Assembly: GCA_021234155.1 (NCBI GenBank)
Contig: JAJEKV010000057.1
Span: forward strand, 5,239,821-5,303,820
DNA length: 64,000 nt
Reading direction: 5' to 3'
Source of the DNA: Isoetes taiwanensis
Lineage: Eukaryota > Streptophyta > Lycopodiopsida > Isoetales > Isoetaceae
The notes below the pieces were generated by a model that had not been told where the DNA came from, ran no database searches, and saw only the letters and a list, made by a program, of their open reading frames with translations. The translations under genes were made by a program, and so were the position numbers. Positions 24,265 through 36,150 of the stretch are shown in pieces (within the stretch, counting starts at the first letter, position 1; each line of letters opens with the position of its first letter).

Positions 24265-25690
24265 CTACTGCAAAGCTGAATTCACACAATAGCAGTCTAA
24301 TTTTGCATCATCACTATTAAACAGTCCACTCATGCTTCTATAATGTGACAATTGGTTCTCAACCATTCTTCTTTCATCAGAATCTATAATAATTCTCTTC
24401 AGAGTATCTTCCCAACCTTGAATAACAAGTCTTTCTCTTTCTTGACCTCTCTCTTGGAATTCTGAATCAAGTACATATGCAACAACATGGAGGGTTGAAT
24501 GGTATTTTGTCCACCTGTCATTCACAAAAGTTAACAATTTGTTGCGGATATCATCTTCAACATTCCCATCTTTGATGTGTGCAACCAAGCTCTCATCCCT
24601 TCATAAACTTTGCCAATGCATGGGAAAGGTATCATTCAAGACAATTTGATGGCATAACTTACTTGCTTTTGAACGACTTTCCTTAAGATTTTTAAAGTCT
24701 GGTGATACAAACGTCTGCTGCAAGGGATCCAAAAGCTCATGTTGACAATTCAAGATAATAAAGTTATACCCAAATCTAGTTTCAAAATAGTTGAGAACCT
24801 TCTTGAATGCGAAATTTTTCAGCAATGCACTTACATGAGAATGATTCTTGATATAAGTAACTATTTTATTACCTTTCTGAATCGCGTGCATAAAGTATGG
24901 CAGCTTTGTAAAATCATTCAAGATGTTGTTGATACAATGTGCCATGCATGGAGAAAAATGTATATGTAGAAATTCCTTCTCAATCTTTGTCCCAGGCTCC
25001 CAGCGGATCTATTGGATTGCTCCCCATCAACAACCTAGATGACATTCTTCTTTCCGATGTAAATGATGGACTCTTTCCATATTCTTGCCATGTTTGTGGC
25101 ATACTTTCCATCCAAGCTTATGTCATGAGCATTCAGAAAATAGCTTCTTCTTCTATGATAAGCAATCATGCCATGAATGTGCCTACCTTGAGTGTCGGAC
25201 CAGCCATCAACAACAAGTGTAACACCCCATTGTTTCCAATGCTCACGTAGCAATTCCAATGATATTGTTACCTCTTTTTTCTTTCTTGCAATCAAAGTGT
25301 CCTCAGATCTTCATATGATGGCAATTCAAGGTTTAGTCCATAGCCTCCCACCTCTGCAAGCACATATTTAAATAGTTGCTTTGTTATCACATGGAATGGA
25401 ATCTTGTCATAAATAAAATGTCTTGCAATTGCTCTATGAATTCAGTCCTTCCTTTGCGCATCAAAAGTATCATGAATATTACTTTGCCTTTTCTTTGCCG
25501 TCGGTGGATGGAAATATGAATCCATTTCTCCTCTAGACAATGAACAATGCTTGCCAACTGGTCTTAAAGACGAAGGTCGTTGCTCATTTATGCTCAAAGA
25601 AGAGCCACTAATTCCTGGGCTTGGAAATGGCATGATGAAGAAGATGGAGGAGATATAAGAGCTGCAGCATTCCTTGCCTCTTGCAAACAT
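24265..25690 (-). pseudogene. hAT-type transposase remnant (DUF659)
   Basis: Three consecutive minus-strand frames form one decayed hAT-like transposase. The first (about 25295-25035) has GVTLVVDGWSDTQGRHIHGM, the DUF659 catalytic-domain signature. The second (24945-24601) starts MAHCINNILNDFTKLPYF, matching the conserved histidine/cysteine block of hAT proteins. The third (24588-24265) has STLHVVAYVLDSEF, equivalent to the family's PLHxxAYxLNP motif. An N-terminal serine-rich part lies at 25690-25442. Frame changes and stops separate the pieces, and no terminal repeats were found. These proteins normally cut and paste elements with 8-bp target duplications. Confidence 0.82.
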
Positions 25691-26004
25691 TGTTGTCTTT
25701 GCTCTTTCACACCATCTAAACTATTAAAAGCTTTCCAAGCTTACGGAAGGTCACAATAGTTTTTGCAAGCTCAAGTATGTTCCTGGAAGGTTATAGTACC
25801 ACGTCACACCCACGTCGCCCCTTCCACGTCCACGTCAGCTAAATTCCTCTTCTTCGAGCATGGCCTTTGGCTTCCGACCTCGGGTGCAAGTCGCCGCCGC
25901 TGTTCAACAGTCCATCCTCTAGATCCATTTGTTTCGGTTCTATTGCAAGGGATACTAGATCGCCTAGATAATTTCATAATTGAAATACTATGTTCACTCA
26001 CCTC

Positions 26005-26760
26005 ACCTCATTAATACGCAAGCACCTGTGGATAACCTGCCACCATAGTACAGAGACTTTAGGGTGACGCAACCTATCCCAAAGCCATTGCCATGTACGA
26101 CACAAAGTGGGTTGTGGAACCTGTAGGTGCCACAGATCTGGCAATTGGTGGGGTTGTGGTATTAAAAGAAGGCGATATACTGATCTGACAAAGTGCTTGC
26201 CTTTGGGAATATTTTCATGACAGTCCTATGGCACCCTTTTAGCAACATTAACTTGCACTATAAGAGGCAAATTTTTTGCGACCTTTTCCCATAGAGACAC
26301 ATCCCAACGAGAGAGCAGGAACTTTGCCTGAAATTCAGGCCAAGACAGTAAGCGATCTGCTTCATACCATGCTTGAATATAGACAACACCTGCAAGAACC
26401 TATCGTCTCTGTGTAAGGGGATGAACTGATGCTACCAATGGAGGTGCTGAAAGGTCTGGGGGCAGTGGTGCCCACCACCATGGAGTCTCTAATAGAGTGT
26501 GGATAGAGAGGCATGGCCAGAAAAGATGTTTGTCTGCCTCCCATGCTGTCAACAAGTCACGAAAAAATGGAGAAGCATTTGGAAAAGGCTACAGAGTCTG
26601 AAATAATGCCCAAGGTAGGACTGGTTTAATAGCCTTCTTGCCGAGAGGGATACAATGACTAAGAGCTTGTCTAAGAAGGTGTAAACCAGGAGAGTCATCT
26701 TCACCATTCAGCATAAGTGGAACCTAATGCAACTGCACTAGAAGATGTTAACAACAAATA
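26005..26760 (-). pseudogene. LINE ORF2 C-terminal fragment (zf-RVT region)
   Basis: On the minus strand, the stretch reads as the typical C-terminus of a plant LINE reverse transcriptase. A WPEFQAKFLLSRWDVSLWEK-like region comes first. After a stop codon come the GKHFVRSVYRLLL block and LWDRLRHPKVSVLWWQVIHR, which is the zf-RVT pattern (W..PK....WR..H..L). Upstream frames contain ETPWWWAPLPPDLSAPP. The frame is interrupted by stops and ends without the zinc-binding cysteines. The 26700-26790 part contains an inverted repeat around AACATCTTCTAGTGCAGTTG. Confidence 0.7.
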
Positions 26761-26789
26761 TTGTTTTTAACATCTTCTAGTGCAGTTGC

Positions 26790-27420
26790 ATTAGGACCCA
26801 CTTATGCCTTGGCAAGAACGTTCTTTAAGTGGATTCCACTTAATCCTATTTTGCCCAATTTCTCTAGTCTAAGCATGGAGTAATACATTTCAATGCAATT
26901 GACTTTCTAAATATCCGACTCATATGTGTCAGGCGACAAAAGATAGACAGGCAGCATGGGTTTGATGCAAATAGCAAAGACATATCCACAAAGTCAGGGC
27001 AAGTTGCAAAGATGTAAATAGCCTAAAGTCTTGCAAAAGGCAAAGAGAGAAAGTACATTATTATAGAACATGTAGTTTGTACTGACAGGATGAACACGAT
27101 AGCCTAGGTTATCTACACTGCATATAAAATTTTCTTCAATAACCTCTTGTACTTGCACTGACCTCAACTTAGGCCTATGGTATTGGATGTGTAGTAAGAG
27201 CACCATGAACAAAATGCTTTTCCATCTACATCGTCAAATAGTTTAGACTTTAAAGTTTTACAAGCACTTGCACATAAAACACACTCTTCTTCATTCTATC
27301 CAAATAGATGCAAATGAAAATCTCTTTATCACTAATCACAAAACAAGGAATGTAGAACACTAAAATGTAGTTGTTGCTTTTCCTTCATCTAACAATAATT
27401 CTTTCCCCTTGCGAGCTTAA
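26790..27420. other. No recognised feature
   Basis: AT-rich spacer. The short open frames here have no recognisable motifs. Confidence 0.5.
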
Positions 27421-27996
27421 CTATTTGATGCCCTTTAACTATTTAACTATTTGCGAGCTAGGACACACATCTTAACTATTTGATGCCCTTTGTATGCACG
27501 GCAAAATTTTTGCTGCCCATTATTTTTTGCTACTTTTTGCTACCCGTTTTGACGGGCAAAAATAGCTGTCAAATTTTAAAAGCTCCGCGCGTCGCTCTGT
27601 TTCCAAATCTGTTTCCATCTCAGGAATGTCCCCTAAACGGACATTCCTGTATACGTCAAAGTAAGTTAGTCTTCATTCTTGTTTGGTTCCAATGAGAGCT
27701 CGTGATGTGGCGATCATACTAATCAGGAATGACAAATGGGTACATCATTCTTGACGAACCTGAGACAGTCGGTCTGCTTATCATCTGCCGAAGCTCAACT
27801 GCGTGAAAACCCTTTCACCCTGCTTACCTAGACGTCGTGGAGCAGCAACAATGAGCAGATTCCTGCTCTGGACTGGGAGCTGGCCACTAGCAGCAGCCAG
27901 GAGCGCCGGGTATGACAGACATCTTAAGTATTTGATGCCCCTTGTATGCACGGCAAAATTTTTGCTGCCCATTATTTTTTGCTACTTTTTGACGTT

Positions 27997-28187
27997 CGTA
28001 AAGTTAGGGGGGAGGATATTTCGCCATATTATAAGCGATCTTATAACAGATAATGTGCTGCAGCCCGCTTCCTCTCCTCCGATGCCTGGCTTCATCTCCT
28101 CCGGTGCTGGCTGATAACGGAGTAATCAGAGTTGTGTGGCTACGACGGCGCCACGTGGCAGGAAATATCCTCCCCCCTAACTTTACG
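27997..28187. mobile_element. Small MITE with CGTAAAGTTAGGGGGGAGG ends
   Basis: Perfect terminal inverted repeats of about 26 bases (outer end CGTAAAGTTAGGGGGGAGG) enclose 191 bases. There is no coding sequence. The element lies inside the second copy of a direct repeat whose intact copy is at 27475-27585, which supports an insertion. I could not define a clean target duplication. Confidence 0.82.
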
Positions 28188-28193
28188 TTAGAA

Positions 28194-28270
28194 AATGTTC
28201 GCCCGCAGGCCCTTACGCGGGGTGGGCTCGCCAGGTCCTTACCCCGCGTAAGGGCCTGCGGGCGAACATT
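28194..28270. repeat. Perfect 30-bp-arm GC-rich hairpin
   Basis: The arm at 28194-28223 (AATGTTCGCCCGCAGGCCCT then TACGCGGGGT) is exactly complementary to 28241-28270, with a 17-base loop. It lies immediately right of the small MITE and is further flanked by TTAGA / TCTAA. A perfect pairing of this length suggests a recent fold-back insertion. A second, shorter hairpin (GTGTTGCCTG...CAGGCAACAC) follows at about 28317-28360. Confidence 0.93.
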
Positions 28271-28316
28271 ATCTCTAACAAAAATAGCCGTCAAATTTTA
28301 AAAGCTAAACAACATT

Positions 28317-28360
28317 GTGTTGCCTGGGCCAATAATTTGCGAGATTGGCGCAGGCAACAC
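28317..28360. repeat. Hairpin in the upstream region of the SnRK2 gene
   Basis: GTGTTGCCTG, two unpaired bases and CCAAT pair with ATTGG, two unpaired bases and CAGGCAACAC. It lies about 370 bases before the SnRK2 start codon, so it is in the promoter or 5'-UTR region. Confidence 0.8.
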
Positions 28361-28730
28361 AGTTTAACCTGATTTTACGTGGACGAAAACAACACATTTT
28401 TCAGTCTTTTTTTTTTGTGTTTTTTCGTCGGAGCATTCTTAAGAGCAGGGGATTTCTCCTTCCAGTAAGGACGCCAGCGCTCTTCCAGTTGCACGAAAAT
28501 AATCACTTCCATCCCCACTGGCATACCGCTCACTTCACAAATCCGTTCCTTCTTGCTCAGAATCGCCTTGCCTTTTTTTTTTTTTTTACAGGCTTACGCA
28601 GACGGCCAATCTGGCGGTGAGAAAACAAATTTTGTAATCGAATGTTTGTGGATTTGTGATTAAGTCTGTGACCTTGTGTTCCTTTGGGTCTTTTTTGGTA
28701 GTCGATTGGGTTTCTTCGGCTATTACAGAT

Positions 28731-30685
28731 ATGGATGTCCCGGGGATGCACAATACGGATCGTTATGAGCTTGTCAAGGATATTGGATCAGGAAATTTTG
28801 GTGTTGCCAGACTGATGCGGGACAAGAAGGCTAAAGAGCTTGTAGCAGTCAAGTATATAGAAAGGGGCGAAAAGGTATGTTACTTGCTCGATAATGCTGA
28901 GCTCGAGTGATTTATGAACTCGGGTGCTATTGGCCGTAGTCGGGTTTGAACCCACCGCATATCCGTCGCATATCCATCGCTGTCGTGTTTGAACCACGAA
29001 AAAAGCACATGGATTTTTTCCGGGGGTCCTAGCATTTTTCTTTCAGTTTTAGCGTCGTGATTGAACGACCGTGGCCAATATTTACTGGGATCGGATGTGG
29101 TGCTGCAGATTGACGAAAATGTGCAAAGGGAGATCATTAATCACCGGTCACTACGGCATCCTAATATTGTGAGATTCAAAGAGGCAAGTTGAACGATCCT
29201 TAAAATGAATCTGCCTGGAAATATAGCATGCAGGATAAATGTAGTTGAGTTTTATGTTTCAGTGCAATTTGTGTTCCGTTAATTCTGAGCATGTGAAATT
29301 GCTGTGTCTGCTTCAGGTTATATTGACTCCAACCCACCTAGCCATAGTCATGGAATATGCAGCAGGTGGTGAACTTTTCGAACGAATTTCTAATTTGGGC
29401 CGTTTCAGTGAAGATGAGGTTTCTTCTGCCTTTCATATGCTGTGCTTGTAGGATGCTGTGCTTGTAGGATGTGTTACGTTGTGTATCTTAGGTTCTCTTC
29501 ATGTGTCAATTGTCCAAGGGCTTCAAATGGACTTCCATTACACTTTTACTGCTAGTTTGACTAGTTCATTCCTTTTGTACCAGGCAAGGTTTTTCTTTCA
29601 ACAACTGATATCTGGGGTCAGCTATTGCCACTCAATGGTATTGCATTCGCCCTCCACTTCTATGTAGCTGTGAGTGTCTCTCAACATGGCCTCAATGGAG
29701 GATGCTTATATTTAAACTCTGATCCTGCAGGGGATTTGTCATCGAGATTTGAAGTTGGAAAACCAATTGCTAGATGGAAGCCCTGCTCCTCGGTTAAAAA
29801 TTTGTGACTTTGGCTATTCAAAGGTAATCTGCTTCCTACTTTGTTAGTATATTATTGGATAGGTGGTGTTTATAATGTGCATGTATGCTTGCTGTATGCA
29901 GTCTTCTCTACTGCATTCTCAGCCAAAATCAAGAGTTGGCACACCAGCATACCTAGCACCAGAAGTGTTATCTAAGGAAGAGTATGATGGTAAGGTATGT
30001 ATTAGGAAGGGGCGTGCTTCAAGATACTCTCATTCCAGCAAGTTATTTTTTTCTGTCAATACAATACAAATGATCAGTTGTTACAGATTGCAGATGTTTG
30101 GTCCTGTAGCGTCACTCTCTACGTCATGCTTGTAGGAGCTTACCCATTTGAAGATCCAGGTGTAAAACTATTGCAGTAGGAAAAGCATTATTGTCAACTC
30201 TGATTAATCAGTAAAAAATTTCTGATTTTAAATATCAATGTTCTTGCAACGCAGAGGATATTGAGTGTGCAATATGCTGTTCCAGACAACATACAAATAT
30301 CTGCTGAAGGACAGAATCTTCTTTCACACATTTTTGTTGCAAACCCAGCAAGAGTAAGCATTTGCTTTTGCAGCATACTCTTTGTAAGCCAACCTCTTCT
30401 CTTTATTCGCAGCGAATCACCATTCCAGATATTATGAAGCATGAGTGGTTTTTGAAGAACTTGCCTGTTGATCTCATGGAAGGTGCTGATATGGGTAATG
30501 AGCTTGATGATCCCAACCATCCACCCCAGAACATAGAGGAGATAATGCGCATTATTCAAGAAGGTAGAGTACCTCCTCCAAATACCAGTCTTGGTGATGC
30601 TGGTCTGGTTTTAGATGATATGGATCTGGAAAACGATACAGATGTTGATGGTGACAGCAGTGGCGAATTTGTTTGTGCCTTATGA
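28731..30685 (+). CDS. SnRK2 protein kinase, subclass III (OST1-like), with exon-7 lesion
   Basis: Serine/threonine kinase of the ABA/osmotic-stress SnRK2 group. Coding exons: 28731-28874, 29109-29183, 29317-29418, 29584-29637, 29731-29823, 29902-29994, 30087 to about 30178, 30255-30353, 30413-30685. Visible motifs: [11 protein letters not shown] (glycine loop), [10 protein letters not shown] (catalytic lysine), [21 protein letters not shown], and the activation loop [17 protein letters not shown]. The loop keeps the serine equivalent to S175, but the next residue, usually threonine, is arginine. The C-terminus ends in the acidic ABA-responsive box ([17 protein letters not shown]), which marks subclass III. 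The second intron uses a GC donor. At the end of exon 7 the sequence after YPFEDP jumps to something like the KTIQ end, about 17 bases short plus one extra base before the donor. The frame breaks there, so this is a pseudogene-level lesion or an assembly error. All other exon phases agree. Confidence 0.9.
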
Positions 30686-33600
30686 TAGGACTATGCAAGA
30701 CTTGGGATCCATTTCATTCAGAAAATAGAACTTTGTGCTAGACTGGGGCATTGTTGCCAGTATCACAGCTGGCCATGATTATGGCAGCCAACTTTTAGAG
30801 GTTTCAACCAACATGATGTCATCTACCATGTCACACTTTCAAAGCTCCAATGCCTTCTCAGCGTCAATTATATAGGTATAGTGAAGCTATGGCTGTTTAT
30901 AGTGATGTCGCACTAGGTACATGTTTCTACTAGATAGGGGCATCTAGCGTCCCTGCTTATAGAGGCAAAGTAGATTATCCCATTAGGTATGGTCTCCTGT
31001 CTTGCTTGCTTAGAGCAAAATACCAAAAAATTAATCCGCCAGCCTAACTGCCGACATAATCCGATTGGCGCTCGAGTTGCATTCCCATGGAAACCTCCCC
31101 GATAAAGTTTGCACAATCCTTTGTGTATTGCTGGAGGGTCTTCAAGCATTAATTGGGCATAAGATTTTTAAGCAGTATTGTATTTTAGGTCGTATAAATA
31201 CCAAGTTTGAGGTGCTTATTGCTAATTTTAGAGGTTCTTTTCGAGTTTTTCGAGTTGTTTTTGCAGAATTTGATATGCCAAAAGTAGAAAGTGGGCTGCA
31301 CTTGACACGAACTTCCATGCATGCTAAATCCTCTGGGTCTACTACGGTTACTTATTTTGAAGATGCAGGCAAAGCGGTTTCATAGCAGAGAAGATGCTGC
31401 TGGTCTGCTTGCTACGACAGATTGATTTTGAAGCCCTCTATTTTTTTGTTGTTAGATCCATGGGCTATGTGGGTTCAAGTCCCACTGTAGGTTTCATTGT
31501 CCTTTGTGTTGTAGGTTTCATGGTTTCATTGTCCTTTGTGTTGTAGGTTTCATTGTTCTTTGTGTTTTGTGTGTTTATTTGTCATTTGCTTCTTCTAAAA
31601 GATTTTGGTACATTGTGAAGCTTGATTGGGGTGCAAGGGCTCTTCTTCTCGTCCTTGTTTTCTTCGCAGCTTGTTTTGTATGCATTTGTTGGTCCACTTG
31701 CAGTCAGCAGAGTTGGAAAGTTTCGGTGGCAAGGCAGAGCTTCGATCCCTACAGAATCTCGCAGAATCTCGGAGAGGTCCAGGCAGGGCCGAATCCGCCC
31801 TATTTTTTTGCAAGCCATGGTTGGAGGCCGTCTTTCTTGGTGAGGATGTCTCACAGAAGTTGAATTCTCTGTTATTTCTTTTGCATCAACCGTGCGGATC
31901 TAGTACAGGGGGTGCATTAACTTGCCAGTCGGTTGTGCTTTGGGCCATTCGACTGCAGAAGGCACGTCAAGCTTTCTAACTCTCCAGCGATGGCCTACAG
32001 ACCTGATATGCCGACCATGTAAGCAGGGTTGGAAATTGAAGGCTGCATGCCTTGAAAGACCCTCTTTACCATGCAAAATAAAGTTTAAAAGAAAATAGAC
32101 CTTCCAAAACAAGTCTACACTTTACACAACCTTGGAAAATGAAAGTCAAAAAGAAAATTGGCATGCAACAAAAAAGTCTACTTTTGGCCTAACTATGCAC
32201 TTATACCCCTATATTAATTTACTTTCTTAAATGTATATTTATACAATTCCATATATACAATACAAATACCAACCAATGTACCATTACCATATACCGAGAT
32301 ATAAATTTAGAGAAAACACGAGAGATTAATATTGTAAAATCATCATTTTAGAATGGTATAGTTGATTAATGGTGAGGGAGGGGATGTTTCTTGGCGCAGG
32401 CGGCAGAGGCAACGGCTAGGGCAGTGACGTGAGACAGGGGCCGCCATTCTCTCCACCGGAACTGCTGTTAATCTCTTGCCTTCCTAACTCTGATTTTCGT
32501 TGCTAGAAGGGAATTTTGAAATGGTCTGTGGATTTGAAAAATTATAGTAAGACGATTTTTTGTGGCAGCATCAAGGCAGTCTGCTAACAATTCCAGGTAA
32601 ACCAGTAACGTGGTTAATTTTGCTCTTCTGCTTCCTATGAAGCATTATGATCCGGTTTCCAAGAGATAAAAGACAGAGGTTCTCTATTTCTTGAAGATCT
32701 TTCTTCTTTCTTGAAGGATCTTTCTTCATATTTTATGGCTGAATTTTATATTATTGGGCAAAAGACACACCGAAAAAATGCAGGTGTCTATAAGGAGCAA
32801 GATTGTGGAATATTAGCATATGATGGCAGTTTTCAGATTTCGGCAGTGCTATCTTTTTCCAGGTCTTCTTTACAGTAGAAATTTTTCCTTTCCTTCCACT
32901 CTTTCTTTCTAGCAGAAAGGTCTGGATTTTGTATTTGAATGATAGTAAAGGCTCTTACTAATTAGTGGAATTATGTGGATTAGTACAGATTCATTGGTAA
33001 ATGGTCAGAAATTGCAGAGATAATAAGAAGCACGGTAGTTTGGTGAGATGATCCTAAATACTCGGTTCTTGCTCAGGGACTGCTATGCCTGAGCGGATCT
33101 TTCAAGTGCTGATGCTTGATTGATTCTGGTACTGCTATGCTAAGAACCTTATGCTTATTTAGCACTCGGTTCTTGCTCAGGTATTGCTATGCCTGAGCAA
33201 ATCTTTCAAGTGCTGATGCTTGATTGATTCTAGTACTACTATGCCAAGAACCTCATTCCATCTTGCTACTGCTATACAGATATACAGGTTTTCTTGCCTT
33301 TTTTTCAATATTTCAGGAGAATTTATGTGGTTCTACTATTTGGTTTGAGAATTTAGGAAGCCTAATGGCTTATCTTAGGTATCATCATTACATCATCTGG
33401 CTAGGTGGATGAATTATGATGCTTCATACATATCAGGCTTTCGGAGCTGTTAATAAGTTTCTGCACAAGAAAGATGAAGATGTTGAGTTACTCCTGTAGT
33501 AATCTTTCTAGTGTGATGAAACATTCTAGTTGTTGTGCTTAATTATGATTTGATCCATGTGGGATCCTTTCCGATGTAATACTTCCTATATGATTAACAT

Positions 33601-34060
33601 AAAACTTTGTTCTTTCCAAAAAAAAAGGGAGGGGGAGGAGATAGAATGGTATAGCAATTAATATTGCCAGCCAAAATTCCCTGCAACAAATCCAAAAAGG
33701 CAAAAACGTCTGTTTGGTTTCGGTTACGAAATTGAGGGAAAAATAATTTCCTTTTTCTTTCTCTGATATCTTACGACTCTTTCTTCTGTTTTGCGACTGA
33801 TTCAAATTAGATCATGCAGCCGAATCAGGGTTGGACCAGCCGAATCAGATGAGGTTGCTGAATTGGGTGGGTTGGCAAGGCTCTGGATTCGATGTTCACA
33901 CTACGCAGCCAAAAATGCATACAATGAGAATAAATAGCAGTAAATTCATCTCTATTTTAAAATTTGCATGAAGCAGATGGCAATTGGCATGGCAAAAATC
34001 ATTTCCATGTAAGAATTAATTCGATTTGCCTTGGAGATCTCCTCGTATTATTCTTTATAT

Positions 34061-34424
34061 TTTTTTTGAATTAATACAAACTATTACATCCAATATTTTA
34101 AAATTAAATTCCCCCTGAAACCCCTTTGGTTTGGGTGCATACTCACAAGGGGGGTGACTTCGGGCATCAAGAGCTGTAAAATAGGCGTATTTACTCAATA
34201 TTCCTTGATCTAGACCATAGATAGCGATCTTTCTTTGTGGAGTATTCTTGTCCAAATTTTGATATATTGTATAACGAGGTTTGTGCAATATTATAAGGTT
34301 TGAGACAACGTATTAAATAGTGCTAATTTTATACATATTATGCTCTACGTCACCCCCGTTTCAGGGAAAATTTAATTTTAAAGTATTGGATGTAATGGTT
34401 TGTATTAATTCAAAAAAAAAATTT
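34061..34424. mobile_element. MITE-like element with ~60 bp inverted repeats
   Basis: The left end (TTTTTTTGAATTAATACAAA at about 34061) and the right end (its reverse complement, ending about 34424) are inverted repeats over roughly 60 bases, with a few mismatches. They extend through TTACATCCAATAtTTTAAAA and CCTGAAAC. The interior of about 240 bases has no coding frame. The outer T/A-runs make the exact ends and target duplication uncertain. Confidence 0.75.
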
Positions 34425-35021
34425 GAATCCCTGGGGCCTAGGAAAAGGTGGTGTACAAATTAGAGAAAAGGGCTACCTAGTTTTATACGGCCCATATTTA
34501 AGGGTTAAATCATAATAGGCCCACATGTGGTTTCCAAATTCAAAAATATAACATTTGAATATCAATGTCAAAATATAACATTTACGAAAAGTATTGGCAT
34601 TAAAAACCACCATAGTATACAAGCTTGATACAAGAGACATCATTGACCAATTAAGCTTCGCATTGCAAAAATCTCCTTTGCATACCAATCCCTTGCAAAC
34701 TGCAAGGATGGGAAAGAGTACCATGTGTCATGCAGAAGCCAGCCATGATTTCCATCAAATAAATTTTAAAATTTTAACAAAGCAAACAAATAGTTTTCAA
34801 CCAACAAGCTTTATTCAGCACTGCACATGCCAAACCTGATCACTCTGAGACATTTGAATGCGACAAGCATCTTAGATGGACTTACAGAATATGTAGAGAT
34901 TATAATAAGGGGTGAGCATTGAAGGCTGCTTCAATATCATGTCCTGCACCTACATTTATTTTGTAATCCTTCATTCTTGGTTAGAAACTACAAAGCACTG
35001 AGATGTGCAATGAGATAGCGG

Positions 35022-35370
35022 TGGTAACCATGGAGGCCGAAATGCATGATCCCAATTACGGGACTGAATTACAAAGAAAACCACCCGATGCCATATATCT
35101 CGGAGAGTTTACTGAAGGACTTTCCAACGCACTAAAAATCGCTCAAAACGGACACCCGAGGTGGGAGATATCCGAGATTGAAGCAACTCCAAAATTGACG
35201 GTAACCATGGAGGCCGAAATAGATGATCCTAATTCCAGGGCCAAAGTAGAGAGAAAATTACCTGATGCCATACACCATTGAAAAAAGTAATGCAAGAGCT
35301 TTCTAGCGCACTAAAAATCACTCAAAACGGACCCCCAAGGAAGGAGATATCTGAGATTAAAATATTAAAA
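35022..35370 (+). repeat. Tandem pair of 178-bp units
   Basis: Both units start GGTAACCATGGAGGCCGAAA and share GCACTAAAAATC.CTCAAAACGG and GGAGATATC.GAGATT. An open frame runs through the first unit and part of the second (35003-35281), but it resembles no family I know. It is probably chance coding in a repeat. Confidence 0.7.
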
Positions 35371-35789
35371 CCCTAGCCCTAGTGAGCAACGCCATTACCA
35401 AATCAGGCCTTTATCTAATATTCACATACAACCACACAATCTCTCTTTTTTTAGGCTTTATCTAATATTCCCATACAACCACACAATTTCTCTTTTAAAA
35501 AAAAAAAAAATCGACGGCCAAGAAAAAGTGCACTCTGGAAATACTATTTAGTACAGTCAAACGAATACATCAACCAAATCATAGCAAAACCATATTGAAA
35601 AGCATACAAAAAACACAAAGGAAACCCCCTGTTATTGTGCTATATATTCTTCCCTCCCTTCTTTGATTGGGTCTCATATTTCATCTATAGTGTATTGCTC
35701 TTCATAAGGTGTATTGCTATTCATAAGTGGCATGTCATGTTTGACAATAGTTGTGTGTCATTTTTATTGCCTATCCTATTCTATTCTAT

Positions 35790-36150
35790 TCTTGGTAATG
35801 GCTGATTTGGAAGCGGCGGCGGTTGTGGATCTTTCGGGGGATTCAGCAGCCTGCAGCCTCTCTGATTCCTCGACTCAGGTACAAGCTATTTCAAAGCTTT
35901 CTGGTGTTCCCGGGATTAGTAGAGCGGAAGTTTGCCATTTGGGGGGACTTCTTAGGTGTTGTAGATGGTGATGGTCGGTTTGTACAGCAGTAGAGTTGCA
36001 GTTTTTTCGTGAGTTTGTTGTGGAATGTCGAGGTATCGCTGTCTCTTTGGGGCAGTTCTTCTTCCTCCTCACCTGCTTTGTAACATTATCATTCTTTTAA
36101 TATATTGATGACACAGTTCTTCAAAAAAATAAAAAAAAAATAAAAAAAAC
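35790..36150 (+). mobile_element. LINE 3' end
   Basis: The stretch ends with TTAATATATTGATGACACAG followed by TTCTTC and A-runs, which is the usual tail of plant L1-type LINEs. The preceding bases contain the short G-rich stretch that commonly precedes such tails. Only the 3' end is visible, as expected for 5'-truncated insertion; no reverse transcriptase is recognisable upstream. Confidence 0.65.

Larger units (their letters stand above)
27475..28310. repeat. Diverged direct repeat, second copy split by insertions
   Basis: A segment beginning CTTAACTATTTGATGCCC and containing GTATGCACGGCAAAATTTTT occurs at 27475-27585 and again from 27922. In the second copy the sequence breaks at about 27995 and resumes near 28277 with AAAAATAGCCGTCAAATTTT. 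About 280 bases were therefore inserted into it, comprising the small MITE and the GC-rich hairpin listed separately. Confidence 0.78.
30686..35700. other. Long spacer: 3' UTR, tandem repeats, two small repeats
   Basis: No supported gene. Besides the SnRK2 3' region, it holds a tandem duplication of about 115 bases at about 33056-33265 (both units contain TTCTTGCTCAGG and CAAGTGCTGATGCTTGATTG). A LINE-like A-rich 3' end lies near 33590-33630 (TAACATAAAACTTTGTTCTT then A-run). A MITE lies at about 34061-34424, and a tandem pair of about 178 bases at 35022-35370. Small tandem repeats of GTAGGTTTCATTGTCC are at 31480-31560. Confidence 0.6.

Noticed and set aside
28940-28970. B-box-like GGGTTTGAACCCAC in SnRK2 intron 1
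   Set aside because: It is a short palindrome only and no tRNA cloverleaf fits.
31460-31495. tRNA-like TpsiC arm (GTGGGTTCAAGTCCCAC)
   Set aside because: No acceptor stem, D-arm or anticodon arm can be paired at the right distances.
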